A stretch of DNA of 64,000 bases from Gammaproteobacteria bacterium (GTDB taxonomy: Bacteria; Pseudomonadota; Gammaproteobacteria; Ga0077536). A program made the translations under genes and the position numbers. The stretch is from positions 37,173-101,172 of the forward strand of contig JACKNH010000013.1 of assembly GCA_024234975.1 (NCBI GenBank), written 5' to 3'. The first letter of the stretch is position 1; every line of letters begins with the position of its first letter. Below are positions 1-9,094 of the stretch, piece by piece. The notes beneath the pieces were generated by a model that made no database searches, was not told the origin of the DNA, and saw only the letters and a program-made list of their open reading frames with translations.

Positions 1-53
1 CCAGGCAAAATGTGGGGAGCGTGTTGGCCTGCGGTTCTAGTATCCTATGGCCC

Positions 54-2069
54 ATGCCGGATTCTTCCTCGCCCGCACAGGATGTGCCGCCCACGCCGGA
101 AGTGGGCCTGACGGCGCGCCTGCTTGCCGCGTGTGGTCGCGATCTGCTGTCCGTTGCGCCCGACGCCGGTGCGCAACGTTTCGTGGCAACCCTGGCGATG
201 GTCGCTCGACATTTCGTCGCCGACGAAGCCATGTTGCTGGAACACCGCCCTGGTGCGAGCCAGCTTGAGCTGCATACCCGATGGCGACGCAATCCGGCGC
301 AAAACCATTTCGTATTGCCTGCCGATGGCATCGACCTCCCCGCGCCGCCGGAGCTGCGCAAGCTGATTGCCCACGACGGCCCGCTGCTGCTGCTACCGGA
401 CCGCGAACTCGCGCCGGTCGATGGCAGCTGGGAGAATTTTCCATTGCCGGAAGCGGCAAAGGCTGCACTGGCGGCGCCGCTGCGCTCACCCCATGGTTTC
501 GCCGGTCTGCTGATATTGGCGGCCTATGACGGCGCACGCGGCTGGGGCACCCAGGCGTTGGCCACGCTGCAACAGGTTGCTGAACTGTTCGCGGTCAAAC
601 TGTTCCAGGAGCGCGCCTCCCAGCCACTCAGTCAACAACAGCAGATGCTGGCGGCGGCTTTCGAGCGCCTGCCGGAGGCCGCCGTCGTCACAACACGCGG
701 TGGCAGGTTCATCTATGCGACGGCGGCGTGCGAACCCATCACCGGTTACAAGCTGACGGATATTGTGCAGGACGAATCGTTCAGCTTTGACCGCTATGTC
801 GATCAGCGTGACCGTGATCGCCTGCTCGCCGAGCTCATGCGCAATGGCCGGGTGTTCAATTTCAAGTCGCGCCACTACACGGCCAACGGCGAAGTACGCC
901 AGACTGAAGTCTCATCGTCCGTTCTGCCCGAGTCGGTCGGCGGCCACATCGTTTCCATCGTCCGCGACGTCACCGAAATCGAACGCAAACTCGTGCTGCT
1001 CGAGGAAGCGCAGGCGGTCGCTCATGTCGGCGGTTGGGACTTCGACCCTCTGACGGCCGAGTTCAAGGCCACCGACGAGATTTACCGCATCAGCGACATT
1101 GAACCGGGCACACCGTTGAATTCAGTCTCCGTGCTGGCGAGATTCACCGGCAAGCATCGGCGGGTCGTCGCCCGCGCCGCTCGTGACGCCTGGCGTTACG
1201 GCGCGCCGCTCGACTACGAAGTCGATCTGCAACCCGTCGTACCGGGCACTCCGCCCAAACGGATCCGCGTACGCGGCCACTGTGAATTCCGCGATGGCGC
1301 GGTCTTGCGTTTATACGGAACCATGCAGGACATCACCGATATTCATCACGCGGAGAAGTTCCGCCGCCACTATGAACGTCGCCTGCGCAAGCTGGCGGCG
1401 GAGATATCGTTTGCCGAAGAGCGCGAGCGCAAGCGTATCGCCGCCGACCTGCACGATGACGTGGTGCAAGACCTCGGATCACTGAAATTGCATATGTCGC
1501 AGCTGGCGCTGACCACACATGGACTGCAGGCTGACCTGCTGCAGGATGCATTGACGATTCTCAGCCGCACCATCAATCGCACGCGCAAGCTGATGTATGA
1601 AATCAGCCCGCCCCTGCTCTACGAGCTGGGCATCGCCGCCGCGCTGGAATGGTTGCTTGAGCAGCTGGCGGATTCGGCCAGAGTCGAAACCAATCTCAAC
1701 ATCGACAACACATTGACCCGGGTCCGCATCTCGTCGGATATCGAAATCCTCGTATTCCAGTCCGTGCGCGAACTGCTGAACAACGTGCGCAAGCACGCAC
1801 ATGCTTCGGTGGTCAGCGTTCGCGCGTAATATACCGGCGGCCACATCGATGTCAGCGTCACCGACAATGGCATCGGATTCGAAGCAACCCGCTCGCCCTC
1901 GGTCAGCCGATCCGGTGAACGGTTCGGCTTGTTCAACGTCCGCAACCGGATAGAATACTTCGGCGGTACCGTTCTAGTGCAGTCGCTGCCTGGCGCCGGT
2001 ACCACGGTCAAATTCTCCCTGCCAGTGGATCGCCCATCGCGGAATCAGGCCGGGGATGGCGAGGACTAG
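54..2069 (+). CDS. GAF-PAS-PAS sensor histidine kinase (NarX/UhpB-type), interrupted by an in-frame TAA
   Basis: This is the sensor kinase of a two-component system and should autophosphorylate on His and pass phosphate to the LuxR-type regulator that starts 8 nt downstream. From the ATG at 54, a GAF-like segment covers about residues 30-190, two PAS-like segments about 195-310 and 315-440, and a HisKA_3 dimerisation domain about 455-525 with phospho-acceptor H467 in ADLHDDVVQDL. The ATPase N-box (ELLNNVRKHAHAS) follows. A TAA at 1827-1829 then stops the frame, yet the same frame continues without shift through the G1 box DNGIGF and a glycine-rich lid to the TAG at 2067. This is one nonsense codon in an otherwise intact 671-codon gene: a recent nonsense mutation, a sequencing error, or less likely readthrough. 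No transmembrane segment is evident, so it is probably cytoplasmic. An alternative GTG start lies at 12, and the gene could extend left of the window. Confidence 0.82.
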
Positions 2070-2077
2070 GACGGTCT

Positions 2078-2725
2078 ATGGTTGATTCAATCAATATTCT
2101 GCTGGCCGATGATCACGAAATCATGCGCCGCGGATTACGTGCGCTGCTCGAGCAGAACGACAGACTGAAGGTTATTGGAGAGGCATCCACCGGCAAGGAA
2201 GCGTTTGAAATGACGCGGGGGCTGGAACCGGACCTCGTGATCATGGATGTGGGCCTGCCCGAGGTGAACGGCATCGAGGCGACCCGCAAGATTCTGTCGC
2301 TGCGGCCTACCTGTCGCATACTTGCGTTGTCGATGCATGCTGACCGCCGCTTCGTGACGCAGATGCTGGAGGCAGGCGCGAAAGGATACCTGTTGAAGGA
2401 TTGCGCGGTAGAGGAACTGGACATCGCAATCCGCGCGGTGCTGAAGAACCAGGTCTATCTCAGCCCCGCCATCGCCAGTTACTTCGTCAATCGTTCCGCC
2501 ACCGGCGAAGGTGATCAGGAATACGCCACTGCGTTGTCGCCTCGCGAGCGTGAGGTATTACAGCTCATTTCCGAAGGCAACCCGACCGCGCAGATCGCCG
2601 CCAAGCTGCATGTGAGCATCAAGACCATCGAATCGCATCGCAAGAACATTATGGACAAGCTCGATTTGCATAGCGTCGCCGAGCTGACCAAGTACGCCAT
2701 CCGCTCCGGCCTGACCAGTATCTGA
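2078..2725 (+). CDS. NarL/FixJ-family response regulator
   Basis: This DNA-binding response regulator (215 aa) is the likely partner of the kinase just upstream. The receiver domain (about 4-125) has the acidic pair D11/D12, phospho-acceptor D57 in IMDVGLP, S85 and K107. The C-terminal LuxR/GerE helix-turn-helix (about 150-215) contains LSPREREVLQLISEG and the recognition helix around VSIKTIESHRKNIMDKL. All receiver catalytic residues are present, so it should be phosphorylatable. An AGGA about 6 nt before the ATG overlaps the end of the kinase gene, so the two are probably co-translated. The target genes cannot be told from the window. Confidence 0.93.
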   Translation: MVDSINILLADDHEIMRRGLRALLEQNDRLKVIGEASTGKEAFEMTRGLEPDLVIMDVGLPEVNGIEATRKILSLRPTCRILALSMHADRRFVTQMLEAGAKGYLLKDCAVEELDIAIRAVLKNQVYLSPAIASYFVNRSATGEGDQEYATALSPREREVLQLISEGNPTAQIAAKLHVSIKTIESHRKNIMDKLDLHSVAELTKYAIRSGLTSI

Positions 2726-2819
2726 CTCGCCCGCATTGGCTAATTAAGGGAAACCCCGAGCGGAAAATCGGGCGCCATCCCATGGAGCCTCACATCGAAT
2801 ATCGCTAGTTTGCGCCATT

Positions 2820-3263
2820 ATGGCGCTCGATCCGCAACCGACCCAGCCCTACAGAATTCTTGTCATCGCGGCCGACGAGGTGAAAATCCAATGTCTGGGC
2901 GCAGTGTTGCAGCGCACGCATTTTCGCCTGTGCGCCAGCTTCACCAGCGGTTCGCTCGCCGTCAATCACTCCCAGTCCTATGCCCCGGATGTCGCCATTG
3001 TCGACCTCGCCCTGCCCGAGGATTTTGATGCGGTGGAAACCGTGCGGGTACTCCGCGACCGGTTCAATATCCCGGTGGTTTTGATGACTGACGCCGATGA
3101 TGCCGAATCGCTCGCCCGCGCAGACAGTCTGGGTGACGTCACCTGCCTGTATCTGCCACTGGGCGAGACCCAGCTCAAACAGGCGGTCATCGCCGCGATG
3201 TATCGCCATTGCAGCGAACAGCACGCCGAACTCCTGGCCGCCCCACCGCGCATCGTCCGCTGA
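2820..3263 (+). CDS. Stand-alone receiver-like domain protein lacking the conserved lysine
   Basis: This 147-residue protein consists of one CheY-like fold with no output domain. The strand RILVIAADE carries D19/E20, the usual phospho-acceptor position is kept as D62 in IVDLALP, and T90 stands at the switch position. The conserved lysine is absent: the segment aligned to GYLLKP reads LYLPLGE, with proline at 113. It could be a weakly phosphorylated or phosphorylation-independent receiver. It sits 94 nt after the two-component pair, so it may modulate that system. No clear Shine-Dalgarno was seen before the ATG, and the start is provisional. Confidence 0.7.
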   Translation: MALDPQPTQPYRILVIAADEVKIQCLGAVLQRTHFRLCASFTSGSLAVNHSQSYAPDVAIVDLALPEDFDAVETVRVLRDRFNIPVVLMTDADDAESLARADSLGDVTCLYLPLGETQLKQAVIAAMYRHCSEQHAELLAAPPRIVR

Positions 3264-3367
3264 CAACCTGTATACGGTCACCTGCCGCCGCCACGCTGGC
3301 GAACTTCGCGCGGCATGGGGTACGCTTGCGCGTCTTTATGATTCACTCCCTGTCCCGGTAGAAAGAT

Positions 3368-4726
3368 ATGACGCACAGCTACGACTATGACCTCTTTGTC
3401 ATCGGCGCCGGCTCCGGCGGCGTGCGTGCGGCACGTGTCGCCGGCAATCTCGGCGCCCGGGTGGGCATCGCCGAAGAGCGGTATTTCGGCGGCACCTGCG
3501 TCAACGTCGGTTGTATTCCGAAAAAGCTTTTCGTCTACGCCTCGCATTTTGCCGAAGACTTTCTGGCGGCCCGTGGTTACGGGTGGGATGTTGCCGCCCA
3601 GGGCTTTGATTGGTCGACGCTGCTCGCCAACAAGGATCGGGAGATCTCGCGCCTCAATAACGTCTATGAGCAATTGCTCAGCGGCGCGCAGGTGCATATC
3701 CATCAAGCGCGGGCGACACTCACCGGACCGAACGAGGTGGACGTCGGTGGCCGCAGAGTCAGCGCGCGCCACATCCTGATTGCGACCGGCGGCTGGCCTG
3801 TCGTGCCGGAAATTCCCGGCAGGGAACTTGCGATTACCTCGAATGAAGTGTTCGCGCTGCCTGAGTTGCCGCGGCGGATTGTCATCGTTGGCGGCGGCTA
3901 CATTGCGGTGGAATTCGCCGGGATATTCCACGGCCTGGGCGTGGAAACCACGCTGATCTATCGTGGCCCGTTGTTCCTGCGCGGCTTTGACGACGACATC
4001 CGGCGTTTTCTCGCCGAGGAAATGACCAAGCGCGGTGTGGATATCCGCTTCGAACTGAACGTCGCCAGCATGTCGAAAGACAACGACGATATCCGCTGTG
4101 CGCTGACCGATGGCAGTGAGCTGCTTGCAGACCAGGTGTTGTTCGCGACCGGCCGCCGACCATTGAGTGACGGCCTGAACCTGGGCGACGTCGGCGTGGA
4201 GACCGACGCCGCCGGTGCGATCAAGGTCGATGAACAATACGTCACCTCGGTGCCTTCCATCCTGGCGATTGGCGATGTCACCAATCGCGTGCAACTGACC
4301 CCGGTGGCGCTGGCCGAAGGCATGTTCGTCGCCCGCAAGTTGTTCGCACCGCCGGCCAGGACGGTCGATTACGATTACATTCCGACCGCGGTGTTCAGCC
4401 AGCCCGACATTGCCACCGTCGGCTTCACCGAGCGTGAGGCGCGGCAACGATTTGCCAGCGTTGATGTCTATCGGTCTGCATTCACGCCCCTGCGCGAAAC
4501 GCTGACGCGCAGCAATCACAAGACGCTGATGAAGATGATTGTCGATCGCGACAGCGATAAAGTCGTCGGCATTCATATGGCAGGGCCTGAGGCCGGCGAA
4601 ATCATCCAGGGTATGGCCGTGGCCATGCGTGCCGGCGCGACCAAGGCGATTTTTGACAGCACCATCGGCATTCATCCGACCGCTGCCGAGGAGTTCGTCA
4701 CCATGCGCACGCCGGTGAAAGACTAA
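3368..4726 (+). CDS. gor: Glutathione reductase
   Basis: This flavoprotein reduces glutathione disulfide with NADPH in the cytoplasm. The 452-residue protein starts with the FAD dinucleotide motif VIGAGSGG (11-18), then the redox disulfide motif GGTCVNVGCIPKK with C44 and C49. A second nucleotide-binding motif, VGGGYIAVE, lies at 174-182, and the dimerisation domain ends with HPTAAEEF, giving the catalytic H436/E441 pair. The CVNVGCIPKK signature separates it from lipoamide dehydrogenase, which usually has CLNxGCIPSK, and from mercuric reductase. R199 after the second Rossmann motif is compatible with NADPH use. The start is supported by an AGAAAG tract just upstream. A VOC-family gene follows after 44 nt. 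Confidence 0.95.
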   Translation: MTHSYDYDLFVIGAGSGGVRAARVAGNLGARVGIAEERYFGGTCVNVGCIPKKLFVYASHFAEDFLAARGYGWDVAAQGFDWSTLLANKDREISRLNNVYEQLLSGAQVHIHQARATLTGPNEVDVGGRRVSARHILIATGGWPVVPEIPGRELAITSNEVFALPELPRRIVIVGGGYIAVEFAGIFHGLGVETTLIYRGPLFLRGFDDDIRRFLAEEMTKRGVDIRFELNVASMSKDNDDIRCALTDGSELLADQVLFATGRRPLSDGLNLGDVGVETDAAGAIKVDEQYVTSVPSILAIGDVTNRVQLTPVALAEGMFVARKLFAPPARTVDYDYIPTAVFSQPDIATVGFTEREARQRFASVDVYRSAFTPLRETLTRSNHKTLMKMIVDRDSDKVVGIHMAGPEAGEIIQGMAVAMRAGATKAIFDSTIGIHPTAAEEFVTMRTPVKD

Positions 4727-4770
4727 GCGGCAGGCCACCTGCCTTCTTTGATTCCCAGAAGGAGTCCGTA

Positions 4771-5139
4771 ATGATCGGCTACGTTACCGTAGGCACCAAT
4801 GACAAGGACAAGGCCAGCGCGTTCTACGACGAATTGCTCGCGCTGCTCGGCGCCACCCGCATCATGAACTATGAACGGCTGGTGACCTGGGGTACCAGTC
4901 CGGGCGCCCCGATGCTGGGCATCATCCGCCCCTACGATGGCAAAGAGGCCTGTGTCGGCAACGGCACGATGATCGCGCTGCAGGCGCCGGACCATGCCAC
5001 TGTCGACAAGCTGTATGAAAAAGCGCTCGCGCTGGGCGCCGCGGATGAAGGCGCGCCCGGTCCACGCGGGCAGTCGCGCATGTACTTCGCCTACGCCCGT
5101 GATATGGATGGGAACAAACTGGCGTTTTACAGCCCATAG
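4771..5139 (+). CDS. VOC (glyoxalase/bleomycin-resistance) family protein
   Basis: This 122-residue protein has the vicinal-oxygen-chelate pattern: an N-terminal strand (MIGYVTVGTND), the helix KASAFYDELLALLG, and a C-terminal DMDGNKLAF strand typical of glyoxalase I-like folds. Family members isomerise, cleave or bind small electrophiles, often with a metal ion. The usual metal-binding His/Glu set is not obvious, so catalysis is uncertain. An AGAAGGAG ribosome site precedes the ATG. Its place 44 nt after glutathione reductase suggests thiol or aldehyde detoxification, which is an inference from position only. Confidence 0.85.
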   Translation: MIGYVTVGTNDKDKASAFYDELLALLGATRIMNYERLVTWGTSPGAPMLGIIRPYDGKEACVGNGTMIALQAPDHATVDKLYEKALALGAADEGAPGPRGQSRMYFAYARDMDGNKLAFYSP

Positions 5140-5203
5140 TCCACTGGACGGGTGCCGCGGCAACCATGCCACCCATTAGAAAGTGTTCAAAAGGAATCAG
5201 CAG

Positions 5204-6082
5204 ATGGCACACAGACTCTGGCGCACGACGGTGGCTGCACTTGCCTGCCTGGTGGCGGGCGTGACGATGGCGCAGACCGACATCAACATACAACGGGACG
5301 TCGTTTACGCCACGGACGGTCAACGTGACCTGCACCTCGACCTCTACCAACCCGCGGGCAAGGCCAACGCGGCAGTGGTGGTGTTCGTCCATGGCGGCGC
5401 GTGGTCGGCGGGCTCCAAGGATGACGTGCCTGACGTATTTGTCCGCAACGGCTATGCAACCGCGAGCGTGGAGTACCGGCTCTCCGGTGAGGCGAAGTTT
5501 CCGACCCAGGCGCACGACATCCATGCCGCGATCCGATTCCTGCGCGCGAATGCAAAGCGTTTCAATATCGATGGCAGCCGCATCGCAATTGCTGGTGTAT
5601 CAGCGGGCGGACATCTCGCCGCGCTGGTGGGTGTGACCAGCGGCGTTCCGGCGCTGCAGGGTACGCTGGGTGAACATGTGGGGGTGTCATCCAAAGTCCA
5701 GGCCATCCTTGATTATTTCGGGCCGACCAATTTCATGACCATTCTGCCGCAGTCCACGCCGCACGGACTGAGTGTCCGTACCCCTGCCCTGCAAGCGTTG
5801 CTGGGCGGTCTGCCGGAAGAGCTTCCTGACCTGGCGCGGCTCGCCAGCCCGGTGTTTCAACTGGACGCCAATGACCCGCCCCTGCTCATCCTGCACGGCG
5901 AACAGGATCCGCAGGTGCCGATCAACCAGTCCGTTGAACTGGATAGCGCGTACAAGCGCATGGGACTGGATTCAACCTTCGTACCGGTGGCCGAAGCCGC
6001 ACATGGCGGGCCGAAGTTCTTCGACGCTGAGCACACTGACGTTGCCGTACAGTTTCTGAAACGGGTACTGCCTGCCCGGTAG
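5204..6082 (+). CDS. Secreted alpha/beta hydrolase (esterase/lipase, Abhydrolase_3-like)
   Basis: This is a predicted exported carboxylesterase of 292 residues. A signal peptide ends near VTMA-QTD (about residue 23). The oxyanion-hole motif HGGAW is at 63-67, the nucleophile elbow GVSAGG holds S133, the acid is probably D235 in HGEQDPQVP, and the catalytic His is H267 in AAHGG. The layout matches BD-FAE/hormone-sensitive-lipase-like enzymes. I chose the ATG at 5204 because AAGGA lies about 8 nt upstream; a GTG at 5183 would add seven residues. The natural substrate is unknown, with short-chain or aryl esters typical of the family. Confidence 0.88.
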   Translation: MAHRLWRTTVAALACLVAGVTMAQTDINIQRDVVYATDGQRDLHLDLYQPAGKANAAVVVFVHGGAWSAGSKDDVPDVFVRNGYATASVEYRLSGEAKFPTQAHDIHAAIRFLRANAKRFNIDGSRIAIAGVSAGGHLAALVGVTSGVPALQGTLGEHVGVSSKVQAILDYFGPTNFMTILPQSTPHGLSVRTPALQALLGGLPEELPDLARLASPVFQLDANDPPLLILHGEQDPQVPINQSVELDSAYKRMGLDSTFVPVAEAAHGGPKFFDAEHTDVAVQFLKRVLPAR

Positions 6083-6098
6083 GCGCCAGACGTCGGGC

Positions 6099-7439
6099 TC
6101 ACAAGACCTGCGATACCCGGCGCAGGCGCAATGTCATCAGGCATGACTGCAGCGCGATCGCAGCGACGATGCCGGTCCACACGCCGGTGATACCCCAGCC
6201 CGCGATGATGCCCAGGGCATACGCCAGCGTGAAGCCGACGCCCCAGTACACCGCGATGGCTGACACCATGGGCAGGCGCGTGTCCTTGTAGCCTCGCAGC
6301 GCGCCCATCAGGCCGATCTGCGCGCCATCGAAGGGTTGCATGGTGGTCGCGAAAACCAGAAGTTCCATGGCAACCACGGCCACCGCGCCATCGCCTGTGT
6401 ACCAACCAACGATGGTGGGACGGATCAGCAGCGCCACCGCCGCCGTCACCAACATGAAGCCGACACATAACAGGACCCCGGTGTTGGCCTGGTGCCGCGC
6501 ACGTTGCCTGTCCCCCGCGCCTAGCGCATGACCGACAGTCACCGTGGTCGCCATCGCAAATGACAACGGCCCCATAAACACGAGCGATGCATAGTTGACC
6601 GCAATCTGATGCGCAGCGACGACTTCACTGCCGAAGCGCCCGGACAGTAACGTCAGCGCGCCGAACAGGCCCGCTTCCATCAGCAGCGTGATGCCTATCG
6701 GAATACCAATACGCAGCAGACGCGCGAGCGCCTCCATATCGGGTGGTTCCACGAAGCGCCATATCGCAAGCTCGCGGAATTCCGCCGCCCGATCGGTCAG
6801 CAGCATGATCGCCATGAACATCAACCAATAGCTGACCGCCGATCCCAGGCCGCAGCCTATGGCCCCCAATGCAGGAAAACCGAACAGGCCGTACATGAAA
6901 ACGATGTTCAGCGCGATGTTGATCGGCAGCACGCCCAGCAGCACCAGCATGATCGGGCGCGGCGCGCCGATGCCTTCGCATATCTGCCGGATGGCGGTGA
7001 ACAGGAACAATCCTGGCGCCCCCCAGCTGATCGCCAGCAGGTAGCCTTCGGCCAGAATCACGATGTGCGGCTCGATACCGATGGCCGTCAGCAGCGGCGC
7101 GGCATTCAGACAGACGACAGCGCTCAACGCACTGCCCACGCCTGCCAGCCACAACCCCTGGCGTGCGTCCGCGCCGATTGCGGCCAGTTTGCCGGCGCCG
7201 AAGTGATGCGCGACAACCGGTCCCAGCGACATCAACACGCCCATGCCCAGCAGCATGATGGTCATCCACACACTGCTGCCCACTGCCACCGCGGCCAATG
7301 CCGAAGCACCCAGCCGCCCGGCCAGCACCGTGTCGGCAACCAGGATCCCGATGTTGGCGAAATTGCTCACCAGCAACGGCCCGGCAATCCGCATCAACGC
7401 GGCAAGTTGGCTGCGTGCCGGGTTGGCCGATGCACTCAT
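6099..7439 (-). CDS. MATE-family multidrug efflux transporter (NorM-like)
   Basis: This 446-residue polytopic inner-membrane protein has about twelve hydrophobic segments in two internally similar halves, the MATE pattern. MATE proteins export cationic drugs or metabolites by Na+ or H+ antiport. Its ATG overlaps the stop of the upstream ABC ATPase gene as ATGA, so the two are translationally coupled, and it is the last gene of a fadI-fadJ-ABC-MATE operon. The combination suggests export of a lipophilic compound or by-product, but the substrate cannot be inferred from sequence. Confidence 0.92.
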   Translation of the reverse strand: MSASANPARSQLAALMRIAGPLLVSNFANIGILVADTVLAGRLGASALAAVAVGSSVWMTIMLLGMGVLMSLGPVVAHHFGAGKLAAIGADARQGLWLAGVGSALSAVVCLNAAPLLTAIGIEPHIVILAEGYLLAISWGAPGLFLFTAIRQICEGIGAPRPIMLVLLGVLPINIALNIVFMYGLFGFPALGAIGCGLGSAVSYWLMFMAIMLLTDRAAEFRELAIWRFVEPPDMEALARLLRIGIPIGITLLMEAGLFGALTLLSGRFGSEVVAAHQIAVNYASLVFMGPLSFAMATTVTVGHALGAGDRQRARHQANTGVLLCVGFMLVTAAVALLIRPTIVGWYTGDGAVAVVAMELLVFATTMQPFDGAQIGLMGALRGYKDTRLPMVSAIAVYWGVGFTLAYALGIIAGWGITGVWTGIVAAIALQSCLMTLRLRRVSQVL

Positions 7440-9094
7440 CGTGATACCTGCTGATGGCGCGGCAGCCGGGGCACGGCGTCGAGCAACTGACGCGTGTATT
7501 CATGCGCCGGCGCATCAAGCACCTGGACAACGATGCCGGCTTCCACCACACGGCCGCGATGCAGGACGATGACGTCGTCGGCATAGGCACGCACAATGCC
7601 CAGATCATGGGTGATCAACAGGCAGGCCAACCGCTCGACCTGACGCAGTTCTGCAAGCAGTGCCAGCACCTGCCTTTGCACCGTGACGTCGAGTGCGCTG
7701 GTCGGTTCATCACAGACCAGCACCGCCGGCTGACATGCCAGCGCGCGGGCGATGCACACCCGCTGACATTGACCGCCGGATAGTTCACGCGGTCCCCGCG
7801 CCGCCAGTACGGGATCAAGGCCTACCTGCTGCAATAGCGCGGCGACCCGCTCTGAGCGTTGCGCCGGCGTTGGTAACAACCCTGCATTGGCCATACCTTC
7901 ACCAATGATTTGCGCCACCGTCATTGTCGGATTCAACGCGGCATACGGATCCTGCATGACCCATTGCACCTGATGCCGCCGCGCCCGCAGTTCGCGCTCG
8001 GACTGTTGCGAAACATCGTTACCCAGCCAGCAGACGCGTCCCGCTGCTATAGGTGTGATGCGTAACAACGCGCGCGCCAGCGTCGACTTGCCCGAACCCG
8101 ATTCGCCGACCACCGCGAGCGTACGGCCCGCACATAGCGTCATCGAGACATTGTCGATGACCTTGTTCATTCGCGACTGCCGCCAGGCATGCTGCGAATA
8201 GGCGACGTCGATTGCCGATGCCGACAACACGGGCGTCGGATCGCCGTTGGTTGCAGGACTGCCAACGGCCGCATCCGGATCAAGCACCGCGTCCATCAGT
8301 TGGCGCGAATACGGATGACGTGGCAGGCGAAAAAATTCGTTCGCGGATGACTGTTCAACAATTTCGCCCTGCTGCATCACCACGATGTCGTCGGCGATTT
8401 CAGCGGCCACCGCCAGATCATGCGTAATGAACAGCACCGCGGTGCGCAGGCGCTGCAACTGCTGACTGAGCAGCTTCAATATCTGCGCCTGAACGGTCAC
8501 ATCCAGCGCGGTGGTCGGCTCGTCGGCGAGCAAAACCTTTGGCTGCAACGCCAGCGCGGCGGCGATCATCACCCGTTGCCGCATGCCTCCCGATAACTCG
8601 TGCGGATACGCGGCATAACAGGTTTCGGTGTCGACGATCCCCACGGCCTCCAACCACTTCAGCGCCGCTGGCCGGCGCGCAGCAGCAGGCAAGGTCGCGG
8701 CAAGAACCTCACGGAGTTGATAGCCGACGGTATGCAGCGGATTGAGCGCGGCCTGCGCATCCTGGAAAATCATGCCGATACCACGACCGCGCACACCGCG
8801 CCAGGTTTGTTCAGTCGCCGACGCCAGATCACAATCACCGAAACGTATGGAACCACCGGCGATACTGATCCCCGGCGGCAACAGGCCGGCAATGGCAAGT
8901 GCTGTCAGGGTCTTACCGCTGCCGGATTCGCCGACCAGCACGGTGGTACGCCCGGCGTGCAATGCAAGGTCGACACCGCGTACCAACGATTGCGGACCGC
9001 GCGCACTCTGACGCGCCAGTGCAAGCCCGTTGACCGTCAGAACCGCCTCAGAGCGCAAGCGTGTCCCAACCGGCAGCGCGGCGGAACGCGTCAC
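7436..9094 (-). CDS. Fused two-domain ABC ATPase (peptide/microcin-type, YejF-like), no permease beside it
   Basis: This 552-residue protein has two complete ATPase domains, as in fused OppD-OppF (YejF, GsiA) importers. The first has Walker A GESGSGKT, signature LSGGMRQR and Walker B LLADEPTTALD. The second has GESGSGKS, LSGGQCQR and LVCDEPTSALD. Such ATPases energise oligopeptide, glutathione or microcin importers, but no permease or binding protein accompanies it here; the nearest set lies about 3.5 kb away on the other strand with its own ATPase. The GTG start overlaps the end of fadJ by 47 nt, and a TTG at 9058 would reduce the overlap to 11 nt. It is coupled to the MATE gene downstream. 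Confidence 0.9.
   Translation of the reverse strand: MTRSAALPVGTRLRSEAVLTVNGLALARQSARGPQSLVRGVDLALHAGRTTVLVGESGSGKTLTALAIAGLLPPGISIAGGSIRFGDCDLASATEQTWRGVRGRGIGMIFQDAQAALNPLHTVGYQLREVLAATLPAAARRPAALKWLEAVGIVDTETCYAAYPHELSGGMRQRVMIAAALALQPKVLLADEPTTALDVTVQAQILKLLSQQLQRLRTAVLFITHDLAVAAEIADDIVVMQQGEIVEQSSANEFFRLPRHPYSRQLMDAVLDPDAAVGSPATNGDPTPVLSASAIDVAYSQHAWRQSRMNKVIDNVSMTLCAGRTLAVVGESGSGKSTLARALLRITPIAAGRVCWLGNDVSQQSERELRARRHQVQWVMQDPYAALNPTMTVAQIIGEGMANAGLLPTPAQRSERVAALLQQVGLDPVLAARGPRELSGGQCQRVCIARALACQPAVLVCDEPTSALDVTVQRQVLALLAELRQVERLACLLITHDLGIVRAYADDVIVLHRGRVVEAGIVVQVLDAPAHEYTRQLLDAVPRLPRHQQVSR

Noticed and set aside
1827..1829. Selenocysteine or pyrrolysine recoding at the kinase stop codon
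   Set aside because: The codon is TAA, not TGA or TAG, and nothing in a histidine kinase ATPase domain calls for such a residue.
3278..4738. Long open frame antisense to glutathione reductase (486 codons)
   Set aside because: It mirrors gor exactly, is rich in His/Arg/Gly as antisense frames of GC-rich genes are, and has no domain or ribosome site.
4922..5524. 200-codon minus-strand frame spanning the VOC and esterase genes
   Set aside because: It crosses two well-supported plus-strand genes and has no motif of its own.
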